Counted from the stretch's first letter, positions 7,088 through 16,976 are shown. The stretch: DNA of 64,000 bases from Haloferax gibbonsii ATCC 33959 (GCF_000336775.1 NZ_AOLJ01000011.1:533084-597083); one strand, 5' to 3'. The notes: generated by a model not told the origin, from the letters alone. A program made the numbers and translations.

Positions 7088-8095
7088 CTACTCGACGACC
7101 GCCAGCCCCGCCGCAGTCCGTCGTGTCCCGTCCCACGGGACCTCGATTCGGTCCCACGAGTCGCCGAAGTCGGTCGTCCGGTAGAGGCCGCGGTCGGTCG
7201 CGGCGTAGCACTCGCCGCCGGACAGACCGGCGGCGAGAACCGCCCGCGTCGCGCCCGGCCCGGTCGGGAGTCCGGTCTCGTCGAGGCGTTCCCACGACTC
7301 GCCGCCGTCCTCCGACGAGTCCGCCCGGCGGTAGAGGTACGCCGCCGCCGACTCGACCCGGTGGGCGCGCATCGGCCCGGAGGCGGCCGACAGGAGCACC
7401 GAGTCCGGGTCCGCGGGGTCGACGACGACGCTCCAGCAGTAGCCGTGGCCCAGCCCCGCGGTCGGCGTCGTCCACGTCTCGCCCGCGTCGTCGGTCTCGG
7501 CGTAGCCGTCGCCCGCGGCGACCCGGACGCGACCCGGTCGGTCGGGGTGCGTCGCCATCGAGTGCGTGTCTCGCTTGCTCGACGGCACGCGGTCTTGCCA
7601 CGTCTCCCCGCCGTCGAGCGAGCGGACGAGCGCCCCGGCCTCGACCGCGACGAACAGCCGGTCGGGGTCGGTCGGGTCCGGTTCTATCCAGCGGACGTGG
7701 TGGGTGTGCGGGCGGGGCGGAAACGCCCACGACGACGCCGAATCGAGGTCCGAAAGCGGCGCGAGTTCGGCCCACGTGTCGCCGCCGTCGGGAGAGCGGA
7801 AGGCGGCCGAGGGCTCGGTGCCGGCGTAGACCACGCCCGGGTCGGCCGGCGAGACGGCGAGGCTCGTCACCGACTCGGGGAGCGCGTCGGTGCCGACCGC
7901 GTGCCACGACGCCCCGCCGTCGGTCGTTCGGAAGACGCCGGCGTCGAAGGTCCCGCAGAACGCCCGGTCCGGCGCGCGCGGGTCGGCCGCGACGCACTCG
8001 ATGCGGTGGTCGGCGAGTCGCCGACGGGCGGTCGAGTCGTCGGGCGACCCCGAGACCGAGAGGACCGCGCCGTTCGCGGCGGCGTAGAGGTGCAT
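7088..8095 (-). CDS. Asp-box (BNR/sialidase-type) beta-propeller protein
   Basis: A 335-residue protein with six Asp-box repeats of the S-x-D-x-G-x-T-W type: TTDGGASW, SPDGGDTW, SLDGGETW, TDDAGETW, SEDGGESW and TTDFGDSW. This predicts a six- or seven-bladed beta-propeller. No signal peptide, lipobox or membrane segment is seen, so it appears cytosolic, unlike many secreted Asp-box proteins. No catalytic residues of sialidases can be identified, so an enzymatic role is not supported; a binding scaffold is more likely. It is transcribed alone, 95 nt after the ABC permease gene. Confidence 0.75.
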   Translation of the reverse strand: MHLYAAANGAVLSVSGSPDDSTARRRLADHRIECVAADPRAPDRAFCGTFDAGVFRTTDGGASWHAVGTDALPESVTSLAVSPADPGVVYAGTEPSAAFRSPDGGDTWAELAPLSDLDSASSWAFPPRPHTHHVRWIEPDPTDPDRLFVAVEAGALVRSLDGGETWQDRVPSSKRDTHSMATHPDRPGRVRVAAGDGYAETDDAGETWTTPTAGLGHGYCWSVVVDPADPDSVLLSAASGPMRAHRVESAAAYLYRRADSSEDGGESWERLDETGLPTGPGATRAVLAAGLSGGECYAATDRGLYRTTDFGDSWDRIEVPWDGTRRTAAGLAVVE

Positions 8096-8189
8096 GGGGG
8101 GACGTAGGGGCTCGACGGTGAAAAAGCGGGCGCGGGGCGTGGCTCGCGGCGGTCGCGCGGGCCGCGGGCGACTGAGAGCGGACCGACGA

Positions 8190-8993
8190 CTACGACAGGT
8201 CGCGCCGCTCGAACACCTCGGCCGCGAGGACGACGAGGACGCACGTCACGGCGACGAGCACGGCGATGCCGCCCCAGTCCACGTCGCCGGCGACGAGGAG
8301 TTCGCCGGGGTCGAGGTAGCGCGTGAGCGACAGGGCTCCGAGGAACTCGTAGTCGGTGTCGACGGTCAGGGAGTCGAGGAGGAACGTCCCGAAGACGACG
8401 CCGATGGCCGCGCCCTGCGCCCGGCGGACGCGCCCGAAGAACGCCGACGCGAGGAGGCCGACGGCGACGCAGGCGACGAGGTAGAGGCCGCCGACGGCGT
8501 GGACCGCGAGGAGGCGAGTGAGGTGAATCTCCTCGTCGATGAGGCCCGCGCCGACGACGACGGCCGCGAGGAGCGCGAGGTCGACGACGGCGACCGCCGG
8601 GAGCATCGCGAGGAACTTGCCGACGACGAACCGGGTGCGCGAGACGGGCCGGACGAGGACGAGTTCGACCGACTGTCGGTCGACCTCGCCGGCGACGAGC
8701 GACCCCGCGGCGTAGGCGAAGTAACTCCCGACGATGAGGAGCCAGACGAGTTGGTAGAGTTCGACCACGAGGTAGCCTTCGAGCGAGGAGATGTCGGTGA
8801 CGCTCCCGACGAAGGCCGCCTGGAACTCCTCGGGGTACGACTCCAGCAGTTCGGCGAAGTCGATGTCGGACTCGCCGAACGACGGGAAGACGGCGATGGT
8901 GAGCCCCGCGGTCGCCACGAGAAGCACGCAGACGATGACGAGGCCGCGCCGTCGCCGGGCGAACTCGAAGGACGCGATGTCGAGTTCACGCAT
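8190..8993 (-). CDS. ABC-2 type transporter permease
   Basis: Membrane subunit of an ABC-2 exporter, 267 residues with about six hydrophobic segments (for example GLVIVCVLLVATAGLTIAV near the N-terminus and IAVLVAVTCVLVVLAAEVF at the end) and a long extracytoplasmic loop after the first. It starts at ATG 8993, and this start overlaps the last eight bases of the ATPase gene, so the two are translationally coupled. Reading frames that begin further upstream are artefacts. The substrate is unknown. Confidence 0.85.
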   Translation of the reverse strand: MRELDIASFEFARRRRGLVIVCVLLVATAGLTIAVFPSFGESDIDFAELLESYPEEFQAAFVGSVTDISSLEGYLVVELYQLVWLLIVGSYFAYAAGSLVAGEVDRQSVELVLVRPVSRTRFVVGKFLAMLPAVAVVDLALLAAVVVGAGLIDEEIHLTRLLAVHAVGGLYLVACVAVGLLASAFFGRVRRAQGAAIGVVFGTFLLDSLTVDTDYEFLGALSLTRYLDPGELLVAGDVDWGGIAVLVAVTCVLVVLAAEVFERRDLS

Positions 8994-9987
8994 TCGCGGA
9001 CTCCTCGGCGTCGGCGGGCGACGGCTCCGCATCGTCGTCGGTCTCGCCCGACTCGTCGTCGGTGGCGGCGCTGTCGCCGGCGTCAACGCCGTCTTCTCCG
9101 TCGCCCTCGTCGTAGAAGTGCATGAACACGTCCTCGATGGCCGTCTCGCGGACTTCGAGGTCGTCGATTCGGTAGCCCTCGAGCGCGTCCACGAGCGCGT
9201 CGTAGTTGCCCGAGGTGACGAGTCGGAGGGAGCCGTCGGGTTCGATGCGGGCGTCGATGGTCTCCGGAAAGTCGAAGTCGGCGAGGTCGATGGAGTCGGG
9301 CGACTGGACCGTGACGACCTTCCCACTCCGGGCGAGCAGGTCGTCGATGTCCTCGACGGCGACGAGCCGCCCGTTCCGGATGATGGCGACGCGGTCGCAG
9401 ACCTCGCGGACCTCCCCGAGGATGTGCGTCGAGAAGAACACCGTCACCCCGCGGTCGCGCTCCTCGCGGAGGAACTCGTAGAACTCCTGTTGGACGAGGG
9501 GGTCCAACCCCGAGGTCGGCTCGTCCATCACGACCACCCGCGGGTCGTGCATGAACGCCTGCACGATGGCGAGTTTCTGCCGGTTGCCGCGGGAGTAGGC
9601 CCGGACCGGCCGGTCGAGCGGCACCGGAAAGCGGTCGAGGAGTTCGTCGCGGCGGTCGTCGCCGGAGAGCCCGGCGAAGTAGTCGAGGGTCTTGCGGCCG
9701 GTCACGTCGTCGTAGAACCGCGGGTCGCCGGGGATGTGGCCGACGCGTCCGAGCACGTCGAGGAAGGCCGCGCGGTCGTCCACCGGAACGCCGAGGATGC
9801 TCGCCGTGCCGTCGGTCGGTTTGAGCAGGCCGAGAAGCAGGCGAATCGTCGTGGACTTCCCCGCGCCGTTGGGGCCGAGGAAGCCGAACAGTTCGCCCTC
9901 CGAGACGGAAATCGAGAGCTCCTCGACCCCGCGAACGTCCCCGTAGAACTTGGTGAGGCCGTCGATGTCGATGGCGGGGACGGACAT
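8986..9987 (-). CDS. ABC transporter ATP-binding protein
   Basis: A 333-residue ATPase subunit. It shows Walker A GPNGAGKSTT (about residues 39-48), a signature helix in the form YSRGNRQKLAI, Walker B VVVMDEPTSGLDPL and the switch histidine in FFSTHILGEV. After residue 220 comes the DUF4162-type C-terminal domain, then an acidic tail rich in Asp/Glu. It forms an exporter with the overlapping permease gene. A TATA-like element (gggatacgt, 10011-10019 complement) lies about 27 nt upstream of ATG 9987, so the operon mRNA is probably leaderless. Substrate unknown. Confidence 0.9.
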   Translation of the reverse strand: MSVPAIDIDGLTKFYGDVRGVEELSISVSEGELFGFLGPNGAGKSTTIRLLLGLLKPTDGTASILGVPVDDRAAFLDVLGRVGHIPGDPRFYDDVTGRKTLDYFAGLSGDDRRDELLDRFPVPLDRPVRAYSRGNRQKLAIVQAFMHDPRVVVMDEPTSGLDPLVQQEFYEFLREERDRGVTVFFSTHILGEVREVCDRVAIIRNGRLVAVEDIDDLLARSGKVVTVQSPDSIDLADFDFPETIDARIEPDGSLRLVTSGNYDALVDALEGYRIDDLEVRETAIEDVFMHFYDEGDGEDGVDAGDSAATDDESGETDDDAEPSPADAEESANA

Positions 9988-10129
9988 ACCGACACGTAGG
10001 CGCGCTCCGGACGTATCCCTTGCGTGACGTTACCACCGACTGAGAGCCGAGCGTGTTGTTAAGCTTACATACCGCGTATCTAGCGCGACTGAAGCGGGCT
10101 CGCCCGCCGATCACGTCGTCCCTTACACC

Positions 10130-12082
10130 ATGACTCGTCGTCCCCGGCGGGCGAGCGCGGCGCTCCTCGCCACGCTACTGGTCCTGTCCGCCCTCGCCGG
10201 CGCAACCGGGAGCGCCGCGGCCGCCAGCCGAGTGACCGGAAGTCCCGACCTCTCGATTATCGCGCCGGAGAACCGGCTCGTCGCCGGCACCGAGACCGCG
10301 GTCGAAGTGTTCGTCGTCAACAGCGGGACGGTCACCGACGACGGCCCCGAGGAGTACGAGGCGCTCGTGCAGACGGCCCGCGCGCTGACCATCCGCGGCG
10401 AGTCGAAGGGCCCCATCACCGTCGTCAGCGGCGAGATTCCCGTCGGGACCGTCCCAGAGGGCGTCTCCGGGCCGGCGTCGCTCCGCCTCCGGGTCGCCGA
10501 GGGGGCGCGTCCCGACACTTACGAGGTCCCCGTCGAGTTCACCTACGACTACACCGCCTCGGTGTACGTGGACGGCGAGACGGTCCGGACGACCCACCGG
10601 AGTCGGACCATCACGCGGACGCTCGAAGTCGTCGTGGAGCGCCGCCCCGCGTTCGCGGTCCGGACGGTCGACGCCGCCCTCGCGGTCGGCGACAGCGGGA
10701 CCGTCGCGGTCGACATCGAGAACGTCGGCCCCGTCGGGGCCGCGGACGCGACGGTGACCGTCACCTCGACCGACCCGGAGATAACGTTCGGAAGCGGCGT
10801 CGCCTCCGCGGAGACGTTCGTCGGCGAGTGGGAGGAAGGTGCGACAGAGCGCGTCGAGTTCCGCGCCCGCGTCGCCGACGACGCCATCGTCCGCAACTAC
10901 TCGGTCGAGTTGGCCGTGAGCTACCGCGACGAAGACGGCCAAGCGCGGACCTCGCGGTCGTTCGTCGCCGGGGTGCGCCCGACCCGCGGAGCCGACTTCG
11001 AACTCGCGGACGTGGACGCCGCGGTCGCCGTCGGCGACACCGGTACGCTGACGCTCGGACTCGTGAACGTCGGCGACGCGACGGCCGCGGCGACGACCGT
11101 CGGCGTCTCGTCCGCCGACTCCGAGGTGACGTTCGGGGCCGGCGCGCCCGCCGCGGAGGCCTACGTCGGCGCGTGGGAACCCGGCGAGACGAGGCGCGTG
11201 AGCTTCCGCGCCCGCGTCGCCGACGACGCGCTCGACCGGCCCTACTCGCTCGACGTGGCCGTCTCGTTCCGCAACCCCGGCGGCGACCGGAAGGTCCAGT
11301 CGCTCGTCGCCGGTCTCGACCCCGGAGCCGGCCCGGCGTTCGCCGTGACGGTCGAAGAGAGCACGCTCAGAGTCGGCGGCGTCGGCCGCGTCATCGGCAC
11401 CGTCGAGAACGTCGGCGAGGGCGAGGCCCGCGACGTGGTGCTCCGCCTCGAATCCGAGGACGCGGCGCTGACGCCGACCGACCTCGACGTGACCGTCGGC
11501 ACGCTCGCGCCCGGCGAGGCCGCCGAGTTCGAGTACGCCATCGGCCTCGCCGCGGGTTCGACGCCGGGGACGCGCCGACTCCCGTTCGTCGTCGAGTACC
11601 GACCGCCGGGCGACGAACTGCGCGCGGCCGACCGGACCGACGTGCTCGCGGCCGTGAGCACCGGCGACCCCGCCGTCGCGGTCGAACCGCGGAACGCGAC
11701 GTTCGAAGTCGACTCGAACGGTCGGCTCGTTCTCGCGGTGACGAACACCGAGGCGACGCCGCAGACCGACGTGACGGTCAGACTCGTCGCCGAGGAGCCG
11801 CTTTCGAGCGAGGACGCCGTCGCGTTCGTCCCGCGGCTCGACGCCGGCGAGACGCGCCTCGTCGTCTTCGACCTCGAAGTGAGCGGCGACGCCGTCCCGA
11901 AGACGCAGGTCGTCGGCGTCGACGTGAGCTACGAGGACGACGCCGGCAGACAGCTCTCGACGGGCACCCAGCGGGTCGCCGTCGAGGTGGTCGAACCGGC
12001 GACGACGTTCCCCCTCTTCCCGGCGCTCGTCGTGGTTCTCGCGCTCGCTGGCGTCGGCTACTGGTGGTATCGGCGTCGCTGA
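10130..12082 (+). CDS. Secreted, C-terminally anchored CARDB/NEW3-like repeat protein
   Basis: A 650-residue cell-surface protein. Residues 1-35 form a signal peptide (RRASAALLATLLVLSALAG). The body is built of four immunoglobulin-like repeats of about 110 residues (COG1361/CARDB or NEW3 type); two adjacent copies are very similar, each with a VGDSGT or VGDTGT turn followed by a VGxW and FRARVADDA segment. The end is one membrane helix (LVVVLALAGVGYWW) and an RRR stop-transfer tail. The protein is therefore exported and anchored with its repeats outside. The partner is unknown; similar proteins often accompany exporters, and the ABC pair is divergently placed 142 nt away. Confidence 0.8.
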   Translation: MTRRPRRASAALLATLLVLSALAGATGSAAAASRVTGSPDLSIIAPENRLVAGTETAVEVFVVNSGTVTDDGPEEYEALVQTARALTIRGESKGPITVVSGEIPVGTVPEGVSGPASLRLRVAEGARPDTYEVPVEFTYDYTASVYVDGETVRTTHRSRTITRTLEVVVERRPAFAVRTVDAALAVGDSGTVAVDIENVGPVGAADATVTVTSTDPEITFGSGVASAETFVGEWEEGATERVEFRARVADDAIVRNYSVELAVSYRDEDGQARTSRSFVAGVRPTRGADFELADVDAAVAVGDTGTLTLGLVNVGDATAAATTVGVSSADSEVTFGAGAPAAEAYVGAWEPGETRRVSFRARVADDALDRPYSLDVAVSFRNPGGDRKVQSLVAGLDPGAGPAFAVTVEESTLRVGGVGRVIGTVENVGEGEARDVVLRLESEDAALTPTDLDVTVGTLAPGEAAEFEYAIGLAAGSTPGTRRLPFVVEYRPPGDELRAADRTDVLAAVSTGDPAVAVEPRNATFEVDSNGRLVLAVTNTEATPQTDVTVRLVAEEPLSSEDAVAFVPRLDAGETRLVVFDLEVSGDAVPKTQVVGVDVSYEDDAGRQLSTGTQRVAVEVVEPATTFPLFPALVVVLALAGVGYWWYRRR

Positions 12083-12118
12083 GGGCACCGTCGGCGCTGA
12101 AGAAAAATCGGCGCGCGT

Positions 12119-15067
12119 TCAGTCGTCGTTCGCCACTTTCGCGGGCTTGCGACGGTCCGAGCGCGGGCCCTCTTCGTCCACGTCGGGGAGGTAGTCGCGG
12201 AGGTACCGACCCGTGTGGGAGTCGGGGTTCTCGGCGATTTCCTCGGGGGTGCCGCTGGCGACGACCGTGCCGCCGCCCGCGCCGCCCTCGGGACCGAGGT
12301 CGACGATGTGGTCGGCGTTCTTCACGAGGTCGAGTTCGTGTTCGACCACGAGGACGGTGTTGCCGTTGTCGACGAGGCGCTGGAGCACCTCGATGAGCTT
12401 CCGCTCGTCTTCCTTGTGGAGGCCGGTCGTCGGCTCGTCGAGCAGGTAGAGCGTGTCGCCGGTCTGCTTCTTGCCGAGTTCCTCGGCGAGCTTGACGCGC
12501 TGTGCCTCGCCGCCGGAGAGCGTGGTCGACGGCTGGCCGAGCTGCATGTAGCCGAGGCCCACGTCGTGGAGCAGTTGGAGGCGTCGGCGAATCTGCGAGT
12601 TCGCCTCGAAGAAGTCGAGCGCCTCGTCGACCTCCATGTCGAGCACGTCGGCGATGGTCTTGTCCTTGTACGTCACGTCGAGCGTCTCGGCGTTGTAGCG
12701 CGCGCCGTTACACTCCTCGCAGGGCACGTACACGTCCGAGAGGAAGTTCATCTCGATTTTGACGTTGCCCTGTCCCTTGCAGGCCTCACAGCGGCCGCCC
12801 TTGACGTTGAAGGAAAAGCGGCCCTTCTCGTAGCCGCGCTGTTTCGAGAGCTTCGTCTCGGCGAACAGTTCGCGGACGTAGTCGAAGACGCCGGTGTACG
12901 TCGCCGGGTTCGACCGCGGGGTGCGGCCGATGGGCGACTGGTCGATGAGCCGGACGGTCTCGATTTCGTCGTAGCCCTCGATGGCGTCGTGCTCGCCGGG
13001 GTCGACGGAGGTGTTGTCGTTCATCCGCCGGGCGAGTCCCTTGTAGAGAATCTCGTGCATCAGGGTGGACTTGCCCGACCCCGAGACGCCGGTGACGGCC
13101 GTGAACGTCCCGAGGGGAATCGGCACGTCGAGGTCGTCGAGGTTGTGCTGGCGCGCGCCGCGGACGACGAGTTCGCCGTCGCCCTCGCGCCGCGCGTCGG
13201 GCACGTCGATGTCCTTGCGGCCCGAGAGGTAGTCGGCCGTGATGGAGTCGTCGGCCGCGACGATATCGTCGAAGTCGCCCTGCGCGACGACCTCGCCGCC
13301 GCGCTTGCCCGGGCCGGGGCCCATGTCGATAATCTCGTCGGCCCGGCGCATCGTCTCCTCGTCGTGTTCGACGACGATGAGCGTGTTACCGAGGTCGCGG
13401 AGGCCTTCGAGCGTGTTGAGCAGTTTGTCGTTGTCGCGCTGGTGGAGGCCGATAGACGGCTCGTCGAGGACGTAGAGGACGCCCACGAGGCCGGAGCCGA
13501 CCTGCGTGGCGAGGCGGATGCGCTGGGACTCGCCGCCCGAGAGCGTGGCGGCCTCGCGGTCCAAGGTGAGGTATTCGAGGCCGACCTCGGTCATGAAACC
13601 GAGGCGGGCGCGAATCTCCTTGAGAATCTCCTGTGCGATGGTGCGGTCGCGCTCCGAGAGGTCGGCTTCGAGGCCCTCGAAGTGTTCGAGCGCGCCCGCG
13701 ATGGTCATGCGGTTGACCTCGGGGAGCGTCGTGCCGCCGACGCGAACGTGGCGGGACTGCTCTTTGAGCCGCGAGCCGTTGCAGTCGGGGCAGGTCGTGA
13801 CGGCCATGAACTCCTCGATGTGGTCGCGCGTCCGGTCGGAGTCGGTCTCGACGTGGCGGCGTTCGAGGTTGCCGACGACGCCCTCGAAGGGGTGTTCCTT
13901 GTGGCGCGTGCCGTTCTTCGTCGTCCACTCGAACACCACGTCCTCGGAGGTCCCGAACAGGAAGGCGTCCTGCACCTCGTCGGAAAGCTCCTCGAACGGC
14001 GTGTCCACGCTGACCCCGAAGTGGTCGGCGACGTTGTCGAGCTGGCGGCGGTAGTACGTCCGGTTGTAGCTCCACGGCTCGAAGACGTGCTTGAGCGGCT
14101 TCGACGGCTCGGTGACGACGAGGTCGGGGTCGACCTCCTTCGCCTTGCCGAGGCCCTCGCACTCCGGGCAGGCCCCGTGGGGGCTGTTGAACGAGAACGA
14201 CCGCGTCTCGATTTCCGAAAAGCGGAACGACGAGTTCGGGTTGCCGAGTTCCTCAGAGAACTCGACGACGAGGCGGTCATCGCCCTCGCCCGCGAGCGAC
14301 CCGGTCGAACGGGTGTTGGACGCGAAGGGGAGGTCCTCGGGCGGGTCGGGGACGATGAGTTTGAGGACGCCGCCGGCCTCTTCGAGGGCGGTCTCGACGG
14401 AGTCGGCGATGCGCGAGCGCGCCTCGGGCGCGACCTTCACGCGGTCGACGACCACGTCGATGGTGTGGTCGTAGTTCTTGTCGAGCTCGGGCGTCTCGAA
14501 CGAGAGGTCGAACTCCTCGCCGTCGACTTCGACGCGGGCGTAGCCCTCGGAGACGAGGTCCGAAAACAGGTCCTTGAACTCGCCTTTCTGGTCGCGGACG
14601 ACCGGCGCGACGACCTTCGCGCGGGTGCCCTCGGGGAGTTCGAGAATCTGGTCGACCATGTCCTGTGCGGACTGCTCGCCGACCTCCTCGCCCGTGATGG
14701 GGTCGTACTGGGTGCCCACGCGGGCGTACAAGAGGCGGAGGTAGTCGTGGAGTTCGGTGACGGTCCCGACGGTCGACCGGGGGTTGTTGGCCCCGTTCTT
14801 CTGGTCGATGGAGATGGCGGGCGAGAGGCCCTCGACGGCCTCGACTTTCGGCTTGTCCATCTGGCCGAGGAAGTTCCGCGCGTAGGCCGAAAGCGACTCG
14901 ATGTACCGCCGCTGACCCTCCGCGTAGACGGTGTCGAACGCGAGGGAGGACTTGCCTGACCCCGACAGGCCGGTGACGACGGTAAACGTCTCGCGGGGGA
15001 TGCGAACGTCGAGGTTCTTGAGGTTGTGCTCTTCGGCACCGCGAACCTCGATGTAGTCCTTGCTCAT
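12119..15067 (-). CDS. uvrA: Excinuclease ABC subunit A
   Basis: UvrA, the damage-recognition ATPase of nucleotide excision repair, 982 residues, full length. It has two ATP-binding modules: Walker A GLSGSGKSSL near residue 33 and GVSGSGKSTL in the C-terminal half, each with an LSGGE signature. Zinc knuckles CPECEGLG, CPDCNGSR, CEACKGQG and CEECNGAR are intact. uvrB and uvrC are not in this window. The gene faces the surface protein gene tail to tail; on the uvrA strand a T-rich run (GATTTTTCTTC) follows the stop and may terminate it. ATG 15067 lies 27 nt after a TATA-like CCTATTC. Confidence 0.97.
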   Translation of the reverse strand: MSKDYIEVRGAEEHNLKNLDVRIPRETFTVVTGLSGSGKSSLAFDTVYAEGQRRYIESLSAYARNFLGQMDKPKVEAVEGLSPAISIDQKNGANNPRSTVGTVTELHDYLRLLYARVGTQYDPITGEEVGEQSAQDMVDQILELPEGTRAKVVAPVVRDQKGEFKDLFSDLVSEGYARVEVDGEEFDLSFETPELDKNYDHTIDVVVDRVKVAPEARSRIADSVETALEEAGGVLKLIVPDPPEDLPFASNTRSTGSLAGEGDDRLVVEFSEELGNPNSSFRFSEIETRSFSFNSPHGACPECEGLGKAKEVDPDLVVTEPSKPLKHVFEPWSYNRTYYRRQLDNVADHFGVSVDTPFEELSDEVQDAFLFGTSEDVVFEWTTKNGTRHKEHPFEGVVGNLERRHVETDSDRTRDHIEEFMAVTTCPDCNGSRLKEQSRHVRVGGTTLPEVNRMTIAGALEHFEGLEADLSERDRTIAQEILKEIRARLGFMTEVGLEYLTLDREAATLSGGESQRIRLATQVGSGLVGVLYVLDEPSIGLHQRDNDKLLNTLEGLRDLGNTLIVVEHDEETMRRADEIIDMGPGPGKRGGEVVAQGDFDDIVAADDSITADYLSGRKDIDVPDARREGDGELVVRGARQHNLDDLDVPIPLGTFTAVTGVSGSGKSTLMHEILYKGLARRMNDNTSVDPGEHDAIEGYDEIETVRLIDQSPIGRTPRSNPATYTGVFDYVRELFAETKLSKQRGYEKGRFSFNVKGGRCEACKGQGNVKIEMNFLSDVYVPCEECNGARYNAETLDVTYKDKTIADVLDMEVDEALDFFEANSQIRRRLQLLHDVGLGYMQLGQPSTTLSGGEAQRVKLAEELGKKQTGDTLYLLDEPTTGLHKEDERKLIEVLQRLVDNGNTVLVVEHELDLVKNADHIVDLGPEGGAGGGTVVASGTPEEIAENPDSHTGRYLRDYLPDVDEEGPRSDRRKPAKVANDD

Positions 15068-15187
15068 TCGGACGACTCTAGGAACGAGAGGACCGAATAG
15101 GCATCGGTTCGGGCCGTTCGAGCCGCATCGCTCGCGTCGGCGACTCGGGGAGAAATCGGAGCGTAAGCGGGGTGTCGTCCGCCGGCG

Positions 15188-15544
15188 TCAGCCGTTGAGC
15201 TTCTGCCGCGAGATGGAGATGCCCGTCGGCGTGATGACGATCTGGTCGTCGCCCTTCTGGACGATGTCGCCGTCCACCTCGCGCGCGACCTGCCGGAGGT
15301 CGTCGATGATGTGTTCCATCGTGTTGTCGGAGGTCGTGTGGCGGGTGATGTCCGCGATGACCAGATTGCCGTCGTAGACGGCGTCTTTGATGGCGATAAC
15401 GTCCTGCTGGCCGCCGATTTCGGCGATGTGAACCGAGAGGCCGGCGTCGCCGCGAGCGGTGTCGAAGTCGTCGAGGTCGAGTTCGACGTAGTCCTCGGTC
15501 GTTCGGGAACCACCACCACCGAGAATCTTACTCATGATACCCAT
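15188..15544 (-). CDS. sepF: Cell division protein SepF
   Basis: Archaeal SepF, 118 residues, the membrane anchor for FtsZ at the division site in haloarchaea. The N-terminus MGIMSKILGGGG is the short amphipathic membrane-targeting helix, then an acidic linker, then the SepF core from about residue 40 (DVIAIKDAVYDGNLVIADI) that forms dimers and binds FtsZ. The start at ATG 15544 keeps the targeting helix and sits about 30 nt after a TATA-like GAACTAACC; ATG 15535 would remove only three residues. It lies 120 nt upstream of uvrA in the same direction. The sequence matches my memory of the Haloferax volcanii protein. Confidence 0.93.
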   Translation of the reverse strand: MGIMSKILGGGGSRTTEDYVELDLDDFDTARGDAGLSVHIAEIGGQQDVIAIKDAVYDGNLVIADITRHTTSDNTMEHIIDDLRQVAREVDGDIVQKGDDQIVITPTGISISRQKLNG

Positions 15545-15763
15545 AGGACGTAGAGAGGCCACAACGGGGTTAGTTCTTACGTCAGACGATTGTCTCTCAC
15601 CAGACATGTCTGGGCGCTGAGACGGGGCGAATCGACGGCAGTACGGCCACAGGAGGGTAGTGCCGCGGGAGGCGACGACGCCGGCGGACGCCCGACGTGT
15701 GCGCCATCCGCGTCGTTTCGCCGGGTGTTTTTACCTCGCGGCGCGCGGGAGCAGACGAACACG

Positions 15764-16450
15764 ATGACCTTCAGCATCTGCGTCCGCGAGTCGTACGTCG
15801 ACGACGGCGGCGACGACCAGCACCGCTTCGGCGTCGCCGTGACGACCCGCCTGCCGGGCGTCGGGGCCCTCTGTCCGTTTGCAAGTGAACACGGCGCGGT
15901 CGCGACACAGGCGCTGACGAACGTCGAACTCGGGGAGAAGGGCATGGACTACCTCGAAGACGGCCTCGCCGTCGACGACGCCCTACAGGCGCTGTTGAAC
16001 GCCGACGACGGCCGGGCGGAGCGACAGCTCCACGGCGTCGGCTCCGAGACGACGTTCGCCTTCACCGGCGACGACTGCCTCGGCTGGGCGGGCCACCGCG
16101 AGGGCGACGACTACACGGTCGCTGGCAACCTGCTCACGGGCGCGGCAGTCGTCGAAGCCGCCGCCGACGCCTACGAGCGAAGCGTCGACGGCGACAGCGA
16201 CGAGCCGCTCGCGAAGCGGCTCATCGACGCGCTCGGCGCGGGACACGCCGCGGGCGGCGACAAGCGCGACGACCTCGACGTCCAGAGCGCGGCCGTCGTC
16301 GTGACCACGACCGAGGACCGCGAGATGGAGCCGTACTACAACGACCTCCGGGTCGACGCGACGGAGACGCCGCTTCGGGACCTGCGGGAGACGTTTTCGA
16401 TGGCGCGAGAGGGGTACGAGGCGGCGCTGGAGAAGTACGCCGAAGAGTAG
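15764..16450 (+). CDS. DUF1028 family protein
   Basis: A 228-residue DUF1028 protein, a family with an Ntn-hydrolase-like fold whose reaction is not established. The conserved start MTFSICVRE and the motif ATQALTNVELGEKGMDYLEDG are clear, and a glycine-rich GHAAGGDKR segment falls where the family is most conserved. No signal peptide. ATG 15764 fits the family N-terminus; an earlier in-frame start at 15590 would add a non-conserved tail. It is divergent from sepF over about 220 nt. Confidence 0.85.
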   Translation: MTFSICVRESYVDDGGDDQHRFGVAVTTRLPGVGALCPFASEHGAVATQALTNVELGEKGMDYLEDGLAVDDALQALLNADDGRAERQLHGVGSETTFAFTGDDCLGWAGHREGDDYTVAGNLLTGAAVVEAAADAYERSVDGDSDEPLAKRLIDALGAGHAAGGDKRDDLDVQSAAVVVTTTEDREMEPYYNDLRVDATETPLRDLRETFSMAREGYEAALEKYAEE

Positions 16451-16496
16451 CCGACGCGGCCGAGAGCCGCGCGCGCCGGGGCAAGAAACAGTCGGC

Positions 16497-16976
16497 TCAG
16501 ACGGAGAACTCGAAGAGGTCGTCGCCGACGTGGTGGATGGACTCGACGACCTTGCCGGAGTCGCCGACGAGGTCCGCCCCGTCTTCGAGCGCGCGACCCA
16601 CGGCGAGCACCTTGCCGTGGGTCTCCTCGGCGATGACGACGAGGTCGCCCGCCTCGATGGTGTCGTCCGCCTCGGTGATGCCGGGGCGCATCACGTCGGC
16701 CCCGCTGGAGACGAACGAGACCGCGCCCGCGTCGACCGTGACGACGTTCGTCGTCGGCGGGAACTGGTTCGCGCCCTTGACCGTGAGAAACGGCTGGTCG
16801 TCGACGTACATGACCGCCGGCTCGCCGTCGACGAGGACGACCTCGTAGTCGGCGTCGGCGAACTCGACCGCCTCGAACGCGTCGCCGTCGAGGGCGACGC
16901 CGAGGGACGATTCGATGGAATCACACAGGGCGTCGATTTCGTCGCTTCGGAGGTGGTGGCGAGACTTGACCTTCAT
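16497..16976 (-). CDS. PUA-domain RNA-binding protein (MCT-1/DUF1947-like)
   Basis: A 159-residue protein with an N-terminal pre-PUA domain (MKVKSRHHLRSDEIDAL, DUF1947-like) and a C-terminal PUA domain from about residue 78 (VVTVDAGAVSFVSSGADVMRPGI). This pairing is that of the MCT-1/Tma20 group, which in eukaryotes works in ribosome recycling and reinitiation; an RNA- or ribosome-linked role is inferred. ATG 16976 has a TATA element (GATTTATCG, about 17000-17008 complement) 27 nt upstream, so it is leaderless. Confidence 0.85.
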   Translation of the reverse strand: MKVKSRHHLRSDEIDALCDSIESSLGVALDGDAFEAVEFADADYEVVLVDGEPAVMYVDDQPFLTVKGANQFPPTTNVVTVDAGAVSFVSSGADVMRPGITEADDTIEAGDLVVIAEETHGKVLAVGRALEDGADLVGDSGKVVESIHHVGDDLFEFSV

